64,000 bases of DNA from Methylobacterium sp. 2A (GCF_009806555.1 NZ_VUOK01000018.1:124001-188000), one strand, 5' to 3'; numbered from the stretch's first letter, positions 8,047 through 17,608 are shown. Program-made: numbers and translations. Notes: generated by a model not told the origin, from the sequence alone.

Positions 8047-10920
8047 TTATCCGAACGCCCCCACTTCGTGCTGGATCATCCCCGAGATCTCGCGCACCTG
8101 CTCGAACATCCGGCGGATCGGCTGGAACAGGTTGGCGTGCTCGGCTTCGTAGGTGCCGACATCCCGGGGACCCGCCGGTTCGCCGAAATTGAGGCCGAGC
8201 GTCGGATCCGGCGTGACCGGAAAAATCTCGTCGAGCAGCGTCAGGCAGCCGTCGATGTCGAGGCGCAGGAAGCGCTCCAAAAGCTGCTCGCGGGAGACGC
8301 CCGCCTGCGGCCGGAAGCCGGGGATATGCACCGCCAGGAACCAGATCCGGTGGATCAAAGCGAGCCGCAGGGCGTGCAGCAGGGTCAGCCGCGGCGACAT
8401 CACGGGCAGGTCGGGCGCGGCCGCCGTCAGGGCGAGCCAGTCGCGGGTCAGCCGCCCGAACAGGCTTCGAAGGGCTGAGGCCAGATCGAGGCGCTCCAGC
8501 GCGCCCGCGATCACCACCAGCTCGTCCCGGCGGAAATCCTTCTGCGTGCGCCGTGCCCGCTCCAGCCACACGGCCGGGTCGAGGGTGTCGATATAGGCGC
8601 GCAGCACGTCGAGGTCGCCGACCGAAGCCGCGTGCTGCACCAGCCGGAAGGCCCGGGAGAAGCGCACCGAATCGCGGCGCATGTCGCGGAACAGGTCGGG
8701 CCCGCGCTGGGCGGCGCGGCCGATCCCGTGGAGGGAATTCGCCAGGAAGCCGAGCTGGTGCAGGATCGCGTTGTTGGGGATCGCCCGCATCTGGCGCGGA
8801 TGGGTGATGCGGGCCGGGCCGCCAGTGTCGCTCTGGCGCGCCACGGGGCGCGAGCCGGTGCGGTCGATCAGGCTCGGGCCGAAGGTGCCGAGCAGCGCCG
8901 CGTAGCCCGGATCGTCCACCAGCGCCTCCATGTCCTGGCGGGCCGCCGTGAAGAATTCCAGGGCGAAGTCGGGCTCGGAATAGATCGGATCGTCCTTGGC
9001 GTCGGCCCCCGCCTCATCGTCGCCGAGGGCGTCTTCCGCGAAGGAATCGTCCTGCGCGATATCGAGGGCGTAGACGTGCTCACTGATGCGGGCGACGCTG
9101 GCCTCCGCCAAGGCCTCGGTGCCGAACAGCAGGTAGCCGTCAGTGCCCTGGAAGCTCGATTCGAGCCGGACCTTGATACCGGCTTTGCGGGCGCGATCCC
9201 GGGCATCTTCGGGCGCGAGATAGGCGAGGCGGTCGCGCAAGGAGGTCGGATGGGCGCCGCGCCCGATCGACTCGCCGTGGGTGTCGAAGATCGCGAGCTC
9301 GATGTCGGCGAGGCCGTTCTGGACCAGCATCTCGGTGATGCGCAGGCGCAGGCGCTCGATCCAGAAGGTGGCGGCGAGCTGGCCGACATAGCGGCCGGAA
9401 TCCGAGTAGCCGAACTGCACGGTCAGCCGGCCGATGCGCTTCAGGTACCGGCGCCAGTGCGGGTTGCGCAGCGCGTCGTCGAGCACCCGGATGCCCTGCT
9501 CCAGGGCGCTCGCCGTCTCGAACAGCGGGGTGATCTCCAGCTTGTCGGCGATGCCATAGTGGCGCGCGAGCCAGAGGGCGGCGAGGAGCGTGTAGCCGGT
9601 CTCGGTCTCGGCGATCAGGAAGCGCACCGGATGGGTGCCGTCCACGTGCTTGAGGATCTGGGCGATCGTCATCATCAGCCGGGCGGCCGAGGCCCGCTCG
9701 GCGGCGAGCGCCCCGAAATCCACCGCCACCGGCCGCACGTCGTTCAGGAGCGCGTGGATGGTCGCGAGGTGCGAGCGGCGGCGGGCCGCGTCGGTCGGCT
9801 CGCCCTCAAGGTCGATCACCCGACGCACCGCGTTGTGGACCTGGCTGGCGTTCAGCCGGAAATGCGGCAGGGCATTCGACAGCCCGTGCGTGGCGACGCC
9901 GGCGCGCAGGATCGCGATCCGGCGCTTGTCGGCCGGGTCGTCGGCGGCTTCGATCGCCGCGGTGAGGCCGTCCACCAGGGCGCCGGCATCGGTCTGGGCG
10001 CGCTCGCGCTCGATGATCAGCGCCAGGGCGAAACGGTGTACCGATTCGAGGGAGGGCTTGTCGCCGAGCCGCGGCGCCACCGCGAGCTGGCGGTTGACCG
10101 CCGCCAGCGCCTCCTCGGCCAGCGCCCGGACCGGGCGGCAGCCGGCGATCTCGGGCAGCTCGCGCATCACCCGGTCGAACTGCATGCGCTTCGAGATCAG
10201 CCGGTAGCGCAGGGTGTCCCACCAGCCGATATCGGTCCGCCCGTCGGTGTCGCAGCCGACCCAGCTCGCGATCGCGAAGGGGCGGGGTGTCAGCTCGGTC
10301 CAGCTTTCCGGCCAGCGGGCGCGGGCGGCGTCGAGCAGCGCGCCGTTGAAGGCGTCGAGCGCCAGCCGCGCGTTGTTGGCCGCCGCGCAGGCCTGCTCGA
10401 ACTCGACATCCAGGGTGATCGGCGCGTCAGGTCGCGTCGAGTGGGCGGCGGCACGCTCGATCAGGCCGGCGCCGGCGTCGGGCCGGCTCGCCGCCTCCGC
10501 GAGGAGGTCGGCCACGGCCCGCGGCATCCCGAAGGTCGGGTGCGCCGTGAACACCACCGCGAAGGCGGTGCGGTGGATGAAGGCCGCGAAGCGCTCGAAG
10601 CCGTCGGCCCCATCGGGCGCCGCCGCCACGAGTCGGGCTGGGATCGAGGCCGCCGCGTCGACGGGCCCGGCCGGGAGCCCGACATAGCTGCGCAGCCGCG
10701 CCGCCCGCGCCGCCAGGGATTCCGCGCGCAACCGCACGAACAGGGGTTCGAGATCGTCCGCCGCGATCTCGCCCCGGTCGAACCGCCGGGTGATCGCCAG
10801 GGCCACGGCCAGCACGGGGTTGCGGAACGGGTCCTCCCGCGCCTGATCCCGGGCGGCCTCGATCAGGCCGAGGAGGTGGTCCTCAAGGTCCTCGGGCTTG
10901 CGGCTCGGCACGTGCTGCAT
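8047..10920 (-). CDS. Divergent phosphoenolpyruvate carboxylase-like protein
   Basis: This 957-residue protein has the size and architecture of bacterial PEP carboxylase, which adds bicarbonate to PEP to make oxaloacetate (anaplerosis, or the serine cycle in methylotrophs). The first catalytic motif VVFTAHPTFGMPRA (His127) is intact, and FGYSDSGRYVGQL (about residues 502-514) corresponds to the GYSDSxKDxG motif but lacks the Lys. FDTHGESIGRG (about 544-554) replaces the canonical FHGRGGSxGRG, losing its His and first Arg while keeping the second Arg. The C-terminus ends HEVGAFG rather than the usual NTG. The reading frame is open well upstream; I chose ATG 10920, and ATG 10950 is an alternative. 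Family membership is clear, but activity is uncertain. Confidence 0.8.
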   Translation of the reverse strand: MQHVPSRKPEDLEDHLLGLIEAARDQAREDPFRNPVLAVALAITRRFDRGEIAADDLEPLFVRLRAESLAARAARLRSYVGLPAGPVDAAASIPARLVAAAPDGADGFERFAAFIHRTAFAVVFTAHPTFGMPRAVADLLAEAASRPDAGAGLIERAAAHSTRPDAPITLDVEFEQACAAANNARLALDAFNGALLDAARARWPESWTELTPRPFAIASWVGCDTDGRTDIGWWDTLRYRLISKRMQFDRVMRELPEIAGCRPVRALAEEALAAVNRQLAVAPRLGDKPSLESVHRFALALIIERERAQTDAGALVDGLTAAIEAADDPADKRRIAILRAGVATHGLSNALPHFRLNASQVHNAVRRVIDLEGEPTDAARRRSHLATIHALLNDVRPVAVDFGALAAERASAARLMMTIAQILKHVDGTHPVRFLIAETETGYTLLAALWLARHYGIADKLEITPLFETASALEQGIRVLDDALRNPHWRRYLKRIGRLTVQFGYSDSGRYVGQLAATFWIERLRLRITEMLVQNGLADIELAIFDTHGESIGRGAHPTSLRDRLAYLAPEDARDRARKAGIKVRLESSFQGTDGYLLFGTEALAEASVARISEHVYALDIAQDDSFAEDALGDDEAGADAKDDPIYSEPDFALEFFTAARQDMEALVDDPGYAALLGTFGPSLIDRTGSRPVARQSDTGGPARITHPRQMRAIPNNAILHQLGFLANSLHGIGRAAQRGPDLFRDMRRDSVRFSRAFRLVQHAASVGDLDVLRAYIDTLDPAVWLERARRTQKDFRRDELVVIAGALERLDLASALRSLFGRLTRDWLALTAAAPDLPVMSPRLTLLHALRLALIHRIWFLAVHIPGFRPQAGVSREQLLERFLRLDIDGCLTLLDEIFPVTPDPTLGLNFGEPAGPRDVGTYEAEHANLFQPIRRMFEQVREISGMIQHEVGAFG

Positions 10921-11037
10921 CGGTCGGTTCCGGCTCCGGTCTGTCCGCATTGGCCCGGTCTGACCGCCCACGCAAGGAGCGTTCCGCGTGGCCCGGGCTG
11001 GCGGCGAGCGGGTGACCGGGTTAGAGCTGCGGGCCTC

Positions 11038-11355
11038 ATGGAGCGTCTGTTCATCATCCTGGCAATATTGATCTTCGTCCTCGCCGTCGTGGCCGTCGCC
11101 GTGATGGCGGCCCGGGGCCGGCGCGAACCCCTGCGCATGCACTCCGAGCTTGATTCGGAGGACGAAGACCTGTTCCTGGGTTCGGTCGGCCCGCGTCGCA
11201 GTCCGATCGATCGGACGGCACAGGTCCTCGATCAGAGGTCGCCCGATCCGCACGTGCTCGACTTGGAGGCGTCCGAATTGGAACCGATCAGAGCCCTGAC
11301 CAAGAGAGAGCGCGATGAGCCGGCCCGGCGCGGTCCGCCGGAGGCGGGTCGATGA
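11038..11355 (+). CDS. Small single-pass membrane protein, 105 aa
   Basis: This 105-residue protein begins with a strong membrane helix (MERLFIILAILIFVLAVVAV), followed by an Arg-rich stretch and an acidic tail (SELDSEDEDLFLG), and ends in a charged region. It is probably inner-membrane anchored with a cytoplasmic tail. Its TGA overlaps the ATG of the following secreted protein (ATGA at 11352-11355), which supports a real, translationally coupled two-gene unit. It is divergent from the PEP carboxylase-like gene, with about 117 bp between them. I do not recognise the family. Confidence 0.65.
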   Translation: MERLFIILAILIFVLAVVAVAVMAARGRREPLRMHSELDSEDEDLFLGSVGPRRSPIDRTAQVLDQRSPDPHVLDLEASELEPIRALTKRERDEPARRGPPEAGR

Positions 11356-11999
11356 GGCTGCTGGCTCGCGGGGGCGTCGCCCTGCTGTGCGCTGCGTCGT
11401 TCCCCCTGTCGATCGGGCAGGCGGCTGCGGCTGCGCCGGCCCAGGCGCCGACCGCGCCAGTACCAACCACCCCGGCGCCGAACGAACCGGCACCGAACGA
11501 ACCTGCCCCGTCGGCCGGTCCCCCGTCCGCGCAGCCCTGCGGGGCCAGCGCGGCGCGTTTCGAGAACGGCAAGAGCTTCAAGATGGTGGTCACCCGGGCC
11601 GGCCAGGTCCAGACCACCAATCCGCTGCGGCCGCTGACGCCCGAGGTGAACGAGGTGCTGCTGGTGGTGATCGCGGGAAAGGTCGCGACCGCCTACGGCC
11701 CGGACTTCTCGAACCTGCGGCGCGGAAGCGGCCCGGCGGCCATCGAGGCGATGCTGGGTGGCCCGATCAAGTGGCAGCCGACCCTGCCGGCGCTGCCCGA
11801 TTCGATCACCATCGTCAGCGAGGAGGGGTCGCCCCTGGCGCAGCTGACCTTCCGTGCCTGCGAGGCGCCGCCCGCCGTGAAGGCGGCCCCGAAGGCGGTG
11901 GCCCGCAAGAAGGCCCCCGCCCGGCATGCGCCGCCGAAGGCCGCGGCCGAGAAGGTCCCCCCGGGCTTCTCCCTGCCTCAGGGGGCGATCGCCGAGTAG
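11352..11999 (+). CDS. Secreted Pro/Ala-rich protein, 215 aa
   Basis: This 215-residue protein has an N-terminal signal peptide (LLARGGVALLCAASFPLSIG, cleavage near AAA). A low-complexity Pro/Ala linker with a repeated APNEP unit spans about residues 28-58. A compact central domain holds two cysteines (Cys63 in SAQPCGASAARF, and one in FRACEAPP) that could pair. The tail is Lys/Ala/Pro-rich. The layout fits a periplasmic or cell-envelope protein. It is coupled by a 4-bp start/stop overlap to the membrane protein upstream, suggesting the two products act together. No function is assigned. Confidence 0.7.
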   Translation: MRLLARGGVALLCAASFPLSIGQAAAAAPAQAPTAPVPTTPAPNEPAPNEPAPSAGPPSAQPCGASAARFENGKSFKMVVTRAGQVQTTNPLRPLTPEVNEVLLVVIAGKVATAYGPDFSNLRRGSGPAAIEAMLGGPIKWQPTLPALPDSITIVSEEGSPLAQLTFRACEAPPAVKAAPKAVARKKAPARHAPPKAAAEKVPPGFSLPQGAIAE

Positions 12000-12003
12000 G
12001 CGG

Positions 12004-12369
12004 CTACTTCTGCTTGGCGATGACCTTGTCCTTGATGCCGTCGTAGACGGTCTTCGGGATGATCTTCTTGGAGACCAGATCGTCCTTGCCGCGGTAGGGA
12101 CGGCCCTTGATGATCGCGGCCGCGCGGGCTGCGCCGATGCCGGGCAGCGCATCGAGTTCCGCGGCGCTGGCACTGTTGAGGTCGATCAGCGCCGTCTTGG
12201 CGGCGTTCGGCGACCCGGCGACCGGAGCGCTCGGTGCCGTGGGCCGGGCGGGTGCGGTCGGGACCGTGGCCGTGGGCGCCTGCGGGGCTGGGGCCTGCGC
12301 CAGGGCGGGGGCGCCCACGAGGCTTGAGAGGAGGGCGAGCAGAGCGAGGGTCTTGGTGGAGGAAGCCAT
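12004..12369 (-). CDS. ComEA-like helix-hairpin-helix protein, exported
   Basis: This 121-residue protein has a signal peptide ([20 protein letters not shown], cut near ALA/QA), a Pro/Ala/Thr linker and a single helix-hairpin-helix unit, [20 protein letters not shown], near residues 62-82. ComEA-type HhH proteins bind DNA without sequence preference and help pull DNA through the periplasm during natural transformation. In many alphaproteobacteria such short proteins occur outside competence clusters, and no comEC or pilus gene is seen here. It converges on the secreted Pro-rich gene, with 4 bp between the two stops. DNA binding is a family inference; a role in uptake is not shown. Confidence 0.85.
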
Positions 12370-12594
12370 GGCGTTCTCCCGAGAAGCGCGGCCCGCTGCG
12401 CGGCACCGGTAATGCAGATCTGCGCTGCCGCGCTTGAACCCACGCTTAACGGTTGTGGTCGGGCACCCCTAGCCAGGGGCGGACGCCGCAGCTATAAGCG
12501 CGCCCTCATCCGTATCCCGCGGTGCGCGTGGCGATCCTCGATCGGGGAGCCGCCCGGGCGCCGCTTTGTCCGCGGCGTCACGAAGGATCACACC

Positions 12595-12783
12595 ATGGCC
12601 GTCCCGAAGCGAAAGACCTCCCCCTCCCGCCGCGGCATGCGCCGCTCGGCCGACGCCCTCAAGGCGCCGACCTATGTCGAGGACAAGGATTCCGGCGAGC
12701 TGCGCCGTCCGCACCACATCGATCTGAAGACCGGCATGTACCGCGGCCGTCAGGTCCTCAAGGTGAAGTCCGCCGAGGCGTAA
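12595..12783 (+). CDS. rpmF: 50S ribosomal protein L32
   Basis: This 62-residue basic protein begins [20 protein letters not shown], the hallmark N-terminus of bacterial L32, a structural protein of the large ribosomal subunit. It continues with the typical [19 protein letters not shown]. The length is normal for the family. The usual zinc-binding cysteines are absent, as is common in alphaproteobacterial L32. An AAGGATC ribosome-binding site precedes the ATG. A strong hairpin follows the stop codon at 12791-12816. Confidence 0.97.
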
Positions 12784-12790
12784 GGCTTCT

Positions 12791-12816
12791 CGCGGCGCCT
12801 CAGGCGAGGCGCCGCG
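12791..12816. terminator. Hairpin after rpmF, converging gene ends
   Basis: A 10-bp perfect inverted repeat (CGCGGCGCCT / AGGCGCCGCG) with a 6-nt loop begins 8 bp after the rpmF stop. It overlaps the last codons of the converging gene at 12800-13114. No run of T follows, so it may act as a transcript end stabiliser rather than a classical terminator. Confidence 0.5.
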
Positions 12817-13114
12817 CGGTCTCCGCGTAGCACGCGGTGGCCATTCGGGTCCGTTCCAGACGCGACGGAAGCAGCGTCGGGTCTTCGGCCGTCAGCAACT
12901 GCGCGATGAAGCCGGCGCGGGATGTTCCCGGGGCCGCGCGCTCCGCCGGCACGGCCCTGTCACGCCCCTCGGGGTAGCCCCCATCGATCACGACGAGTGC
13001 CCGTCCCGTGGGACGCACGGCCTCGGACCGCCCGCCTTCCGTGGCGCCGGGCGTCGCCCGCACAGGCCTGACCTGTGCCAGGCCGAGACGGTTGCCTGCT
13101 TCGACTCGCACCAT
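12800..13114 (-). CDS. Hypothetical protein, 104 aa
   Basis: This 104-residue soluble protein contains RALVVIDGGYPEGRDRAVP and, later, AGFIAQLLTAEDPTLLPSR. It resembles small uncharacterised proteins of Hyphomicrobiales with a FIAQLL-type helix and an Arg/Ala-rich C-terminus, but this is from memory of the pattern only. It converges with rpmF and overlaps the rpmF hairpin. No signal or membrane segment is present. It may be a real gene; the family and function are unknown. Confidence 0.5.
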   Translation of the reverse strand: MVRVEAGNRLGLAQVRPVRATPGATEGGRSEAVRPTGRALVVIDGGYPEGRDRAVPAERAAPGTSRAGFIAQLLTAEDPTLLPSRLERTRMATACYAETARRLA

Positions 13115-13209
13115 GGCGACACGCTCCGCACGTTTCCGTGCCGGTGTCGCAAAGGTGATACCGGTATTAAGGTTTCATCAACTTCTATTCGGTCGCCTCG
13201 AATGGGCGA

Positions 13210-13797
13210 TTATTTTTTTGCCAGAGCCTCCAGGCGCTGCTGCATCTCCAGCATCTGCCGCTTCAGGTCGTCGAGCTCGCCGCCGCCATAGGGCGCGGGG
13301 GCGGGCGGCGGGGCCGGCTGGGTCCCGGCGGGCGGCGCGAAGCCCGTGAACATCTTCATGGCATCGCCGAAGAAGCTCATGTTGGTGCGCACCTGCTGCT
13401 CGATCGCGTTCTGGAACGCGGCCGGGCCGAAGCTGTGGGCGAACTTTTCGCGCAAGCCATCCTGGTCCTTCGCGAAATTCGCCATGGAGAATTCCAGGAA
13501 GCTCGGCACCATGGTGCGCATGCTGTCGCCGTAGAAGCGGATGAGCTGGCGCAGGAACGCCACCGGAAGCAGGTTCTCGGCGCCGGCCTTGTTCTCCTGC
13601 TCGAAGATGATCTGCGTGAGGACCGAGCGGGTGATGTCGTCGCCCGTGCGCGCATCGTACACGACGAAGTCCTCGCCGTTCTGGACCATCGTGGCGAGGT
13701 CCTCGAGCGTCACGTAGGTCGAGGTGCCGGTGTGATAGAGGCGCCGGTTGGCGTACTTCTTGATGACGGTCTGTGTGGCCTTGACGGTATCCGCCAT
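13210..13797 (-). CDS. phaR: Polyhydroxyalkanoate synthesis repressor PhaR
   Basis: This 195-residue DNA-binding regulator represses phasin and PHB genes until PHB granules form and bind it. The N-terminal domain VIKKYANRRLYHTGTSTY with LEDLATMVQNGEDFVVYDAR is the conserved PHB-accumulation regulator DNA-binding domain. A middle domain (TQIIFEQENKAGAENLLPVA onward) and a Pro/Gly linker precede a short C-terminal coiled coil (DDLKRQMLEMQQRLEALAKK). It is divergent from phaA, with a 319-bp shared intergenic region in which its operator would be expected. The family also autoregulates. Confidence 0.95.
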   Translation of the reverse strand: MADTVKATQTVIKKYANRRLYHTGTSTYVTLEDLATMVQNGEDFVVYDARTGDDITRSVLTQIIFEQENKAGAENLLPVAFLRQLIRFYGDSMRTMVPSFLEFSMANFAKDQDGLREKFAHSFGPAAFQNAIEQQVRTNMSFFGDAMKMFTGFAPPAGTQPAPPPAPAPYGGGELDDLKRQMLEMQQRLEALAKK

Positions 13798-14116
13798 CGG
13801 GAACGGCCTTTCTCGACTCGAGACCTCGGGACATGCGGGTCCGCGTGATGCGGCCCTGCGGGGATCGTCTTCGCGTCCGCAGCACGATCCTTAAAGCCTT
13901 CTCCGGGCGCAGAAAACAGCAAACTGCATCTCTTCAACGCAGAATAATGCAGGCCTCGCCGCGGCCGGGCGCCATTTCAGTCTCGCAGACGCGTCATCGG
14001 CATCATTTCGAGCTCCGACGCGCAATCTTGACTTCGCCGATGCCAAGCCCTTCATCCCAGAGCCAGCACAGAGCGCGCCCCGGAAGGCGCGCCGGCTCGC
14101 GAGAGGAGAACGCAAC
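13798..14116. other. phaR-phaA divergent intergenic region
   Basis: This 319-bp region between divergent phaR and phaA should hold both promoters and the PhaR operator. Several TGC/GCAG triplets cluster at about 13920-13955, which loosely recalls TGC-rich PhaR targets, but the spacing does not match a known operator, so no site is called. A purine-rich ribosome-binding site (GAGAGGAG) precedes phaA. No gene is seen. Confidence 0.4.
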
Positions 14117-15301
<1,185 letters not shown>

Positions 15302-15359
15302 TGGATCTGTAACGCCCGGTCTCGACAACTTAGACTTAAGGCCGAGATCAGAAAAATTC

Positions 15360-15382
15360 GCGTGCGGACGCCATCCGCACGC
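15360..15382 (+). repeat. 9-bp inverted repeat between phaA and phaB
   Basis: GCGTGCGGA and TCCGCACGC are perfect inverted arms separated by a 5-nt loop (CGCCA), lying 30 bp before the phaB start and just upstream of its ribosome-binding site. In the message it would form a hairpin between the two coding regions. No T-run follows, so a role in differential stability or attenuation is only a guess. Confidence 0.5.
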
Positions 15383-15412
15383 GTCATCACGGGCTGCCAA
15401 CAGGAGGAAACA

Positions 15413-16141
15413 ATGGCTCAAGGACGCGTCGCCCTCGTCACGGGCGGCACCCGCGGTATCGGTGCGGCGATCTCGAAGCGGCTGAAGGACAAGGGCTACA
15501 GGGTGGCGGCGAATTACGGCGGCAACGACGAGGCCGCCAACGCCTTCAAGGCCGAGACCGGCATCCCGGTCTTCAAGTTCGACGTGGGGGATCTCGCGAG
15601 CTGCGAGGCCGGGATCAAGGCGATCGAGGCGGAGGTCGGACCGATCGACATCCTCGTCAACAATGCCGGCATCACCCGGGACGGCGCCTTCCACAAGATG
15701 ACCTTCGACAAGTGGCAGGCGGTCATCAAGACCAACCTCGACTCGATGTTCACCTGCACGCGGCCGCTGATCGAGGGCATGCGCAGCCGCAACTTCGGCC
15801 GCATCATCATCATCTCGTCGATCAACGGCCAGAAGGGCCAAGCCGGCCAGACCAACTACTCGGCCGCCAAGGCCGGCGTGATCGGCTTCGCCAAGGCGCT
15901 CGCGCAGGAGAGCGCGTCCAAGGGCATTACGGTGAACGTGATCGCGCCGGGCTACATCGCCACCGAGATGGTGATGGCTGTGCCGGAGGATATCCGCAAC
16001 AAGATCATCTCCACGATCCCGACCGGCCGCCTCGGCGAGGCCGACGAGATCGCGCATGCGGTCGAGTACCTCGCGAGCGACGAGGCCGGCTTCGTGAACG
16101 GCTCGACGCTGACGATCAACGGCGGCCAGCACTTCGTCTGA
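15413..16141 (+). CDS. phaB: Acetoacetyl-CoA reductase (NADPH)
   Basis: This 242-residue short-chain dehydrogenase reduces acetoacetyl-CoA to (R)-3-hydroxybutyryl-CoA, the second PHB step. The Rossmann motif TGGTRGIG is at residues 10-17 and NNAG at 83-86. The catalytic triad is Ser136, Tyr149 and Lys153 (IIISSINGQ, TNYSAAKAG). The start ATG 15413 is set by a strong CAGGAGG site 6 bp upstream. The frame is open further upstream, but that part is weakly coding. It forms a unit with phaA; the PHA synthase gene is not in this window. A long hairpin (16150-16182) follows the stop. Confidence 0.97.
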   Translation: MAQGRVALVTGGTRGIGAAISKRLKDKGYRVAANYGGNDEAANAFKAETGIPVFKFDVGDLASCEAGIKAIEAEVGPIDILVNNAGITRDGAFHKMTFDKWQAVIKTNLDSMFTCTRPLIEGMRSRNFGRIIIISSINGQKGQAGQTNYSAAKAGVIGFAKALAQESASKGITVNVIAPGYIATEMVMAVPEDIRNKIISTIPTGRLGEADEIAHAVEYLASDEAGFVNGSTLTINGGQHFV

Positions 16142-16149
16142 TCGAGACC

Positions 16150-16182
16150 TCGGGCGCGCCGGTCTCAGGCTGGCGCGCCCGA
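16150..16182 (+). terminator. Hairpin terminator after phaB
   Basis: An 11-bp perfect stem (TCGGGCGCGCC / GGCGCGCCCGA) with an 11-nt loop starts 8 bp after the phaB stop. Only a short TT follows, so termination strength is uncertain, but position and stability fit the end of the phaAB unit. Confidence 0.55.
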
Positions 16183-16652
16183 TTCGCCTGTCCCGCGCTT
16201 CGGCGTGTGCGCGGGCCGGCCGTATGGCTCCCGGAGCCGGTCCTGACGCGGCGTTCCCCGCCCGTACCCGCATCGCTTTTCGAGGCCCGGTGCCCGTGAA
16301 CGGCCGGGCAGCGCGGTTGTCGGGGCTCTCCACGCGGCCTCTGCCGGGCTCCAGCTCATCAGGGTTGGCACCGATTCAGGATTGGGGTGCGCAGGCCTTC
16401 CTGTATCTGATGCCGAGCAATTGCGCTGCTATTAAGATCAATATTTACTATAGAAAATAAGTAACATTGTCTGCGGGCGCGGCGCGTCGATCCGCGCTGC
16501 ATGCGCATGCCGACCGGCTGTGCAGAACAGACGATTCGAGAACCGATTGTTCACGTGCTCTGGGGCACGAACAAGCCGAGCGTGTCCGTATAGGTCTCGT
16601 TCCGTCGCGCCGCGGATGTTCGCGCCGACAGTAGAACGGGAGTGCGAGCACC
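16183..16652. other. Gene-free stretch downstream of phaB
   Basis: About 470 bp without a convincing gene. Open frames here are short and without typical codon use. The part around 16425-16480 is AT-rich compared with its surroundings and may hold the promoter for the lipoprotein gene at 16653. Nothing else is recognised. Confidence 0.4.
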
Positions 16653-17135
16653 ATGATCCAGCGTCTTCACGGTAAATATGCCGTTCAGGCTGTCCGCGAA
16701 ACCGGAGTCTGTTCTGCGCAACGCGGCGGCAAAGCTGGCGGCCGGCCGGTTCGGCTTCTCCCGAGCGCCGCGAAGGTCGCCCTGGCGGCGGCCTGCGCCC
16801 TGGGCCTCGCCGCCTGCGTCACGCCCCAGGAGCGGCACGCGATGGATCAGAACCAGTGCTACGGGTTCGGATTCGAGCCGGGCACCGATGCCTTCGCACA
16901 GTGCATGATGGGCCTTCACCAGGATCGTGCGGCCGCCGCGGCCGCCAGCAACCGGTACTGGCAGGCCCAGCTCGCCGAGCAGAACCGCCGCCGCGAGGCG
17001 CAGCGCGACCTCTACAGGATGATGAGCCTGCAGCGGAGCGGCGACACGCGCTTTCCCGTCTGCGGCGCGTCCTACGATGGCGGCATAGATCACCGGACCG
17101 CGACTTGGTACGGCCCCAACTGCCGCGCCCGCTGA
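16653..17135 (+). CDS. Putative outer-membrane lipoprotein, 160 aa
   Basis: A small lipoprotein: the hydrophobic segment AKVALAAACALGLAACVTP ends in a lipobox (LAAC), so Cys55 would be lipidated if ATG 16653 is the start. The mature part has DQNQCYGFGFEPGTDAFAQC, a pattern I associate with short uncharacterised alphaproteobacterial lipoproteins. A helical, charged stretch follows, then a C-terminal domain with two more cysteines. The 30-odd residues before the signal segment are unusually long, so the true start may be an internal non-ATG codon, but no better ribosome-binding site is evident. Two small membrane proteins follow on the same strand. Confidence 0.75.
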   Translation: MIQRLHGKYAVQAVRETGVCSAQRGGKAGGRPVRLLPSAAKVALAAACALGLAACVTPQERHAMDQNQCYGFGFEPGTDAFAQCMMGLHQDRAAAAAASNRYWQAQLAEQNRRREAQRDLYRMMSLQRSGDTRFPVCGASYDGGIDHRTATWYGPNCRAR

Positions 17136-17156
17136 CCCGGACCGAGGGAGGTTCCC

Positions 17157-17396
17157 ATGTCTGACGTAACGACCCGCGGCCCGGCCAACCCGAGCCGGAT
17201 CATCTTCGTGACGACGGCCCTGATCGGCGCCGCCGTCGGCTTCGGCACCGGCGACATCCGCTGGTTCACGCTGGCCGTCATCGGCTCGGCCGCCCTGCTC
17301 TGCACGGGCTACGGCCTGCTCCGGCGGCGGCTCGGCTGGAAGCCGCTGAACGTCGAATATCTCGCCGATCTCATGCGGGTGATCAGCCCGCACTGA
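17157..17396 (+). CDS. Small membrane protein, 79 aa, two predicted helices
   Basis: This 79-residue protein has two hydrophobic segments, IIFVTTALIGAAVGFGTG (about residues 15-32) and FTLAVIGSAALLCTGYGLL (about 37-55), then a basic stretch (RRRLGW) and a short soluble tail. The positive-inside rule suggests both ends face the cytoplasm. A GGGAGG site precedes the ATG, and the gene starts 21 bp after the lipoprotein gene, suggesting co-transcription. I do not recognise a family. Confidence 0.65.
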   Translation: MSDVTTRGPANPSRIIFVTTALIGAAVGFGTGDIRWFTLAVIGSAALLCTGYGLLRRRLGWKPLNVEYLADLMRVISPH

Positions 17397-17518
17397 GGCG
17401 CCGGAAGACGCGGCCCGTGCGGGCGAACCGCCGGGCCGATCTGAACCGCGCGGGTCCGCGAGGACCCGGCCGCATCCGATCTCCATCCCCGCCCGCTTGC
17501 CCCGCTCCGGAGGCCACC

Positions 17519-17608
17519 ATGACGCTCGCCCTGATCATCGCCTGCATCCTGCTCGTCAACTTTCTGATGGCCGGCCTGTTCTCCCTCGTGGCCCTGTGGG
17601 CCGACTGA
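17519..17608 (+). CDS. Very small single-pass membrane protein, 29 aa
   Basis: A 29-codon frame starting ATG 17519 encodes almost nothing but one hydrophobic helix (MTLALIIACILLVNFLMAG, then FSLVALWAD). The ATG has a clear GGAGG ribosome-binding site 5 bp upstream, better than most genes here, which is the main reason to believe it. It lies 122 bp after another small membrane protein and 82 bp before the EamA gene. It could be a small membrane regulator; its partner is unknown. Confidence 0.5.
   Translation: MTLALIIACILLVNFLMAGLFSLVALWAD

Noticed and set aside
8632..11355. Long plus-strand frame opposite the PEPC-like gene
   Set aside because: Only its last part (from 11038) has a proper start and a real-looking protein; the rest is an antisense shadow.
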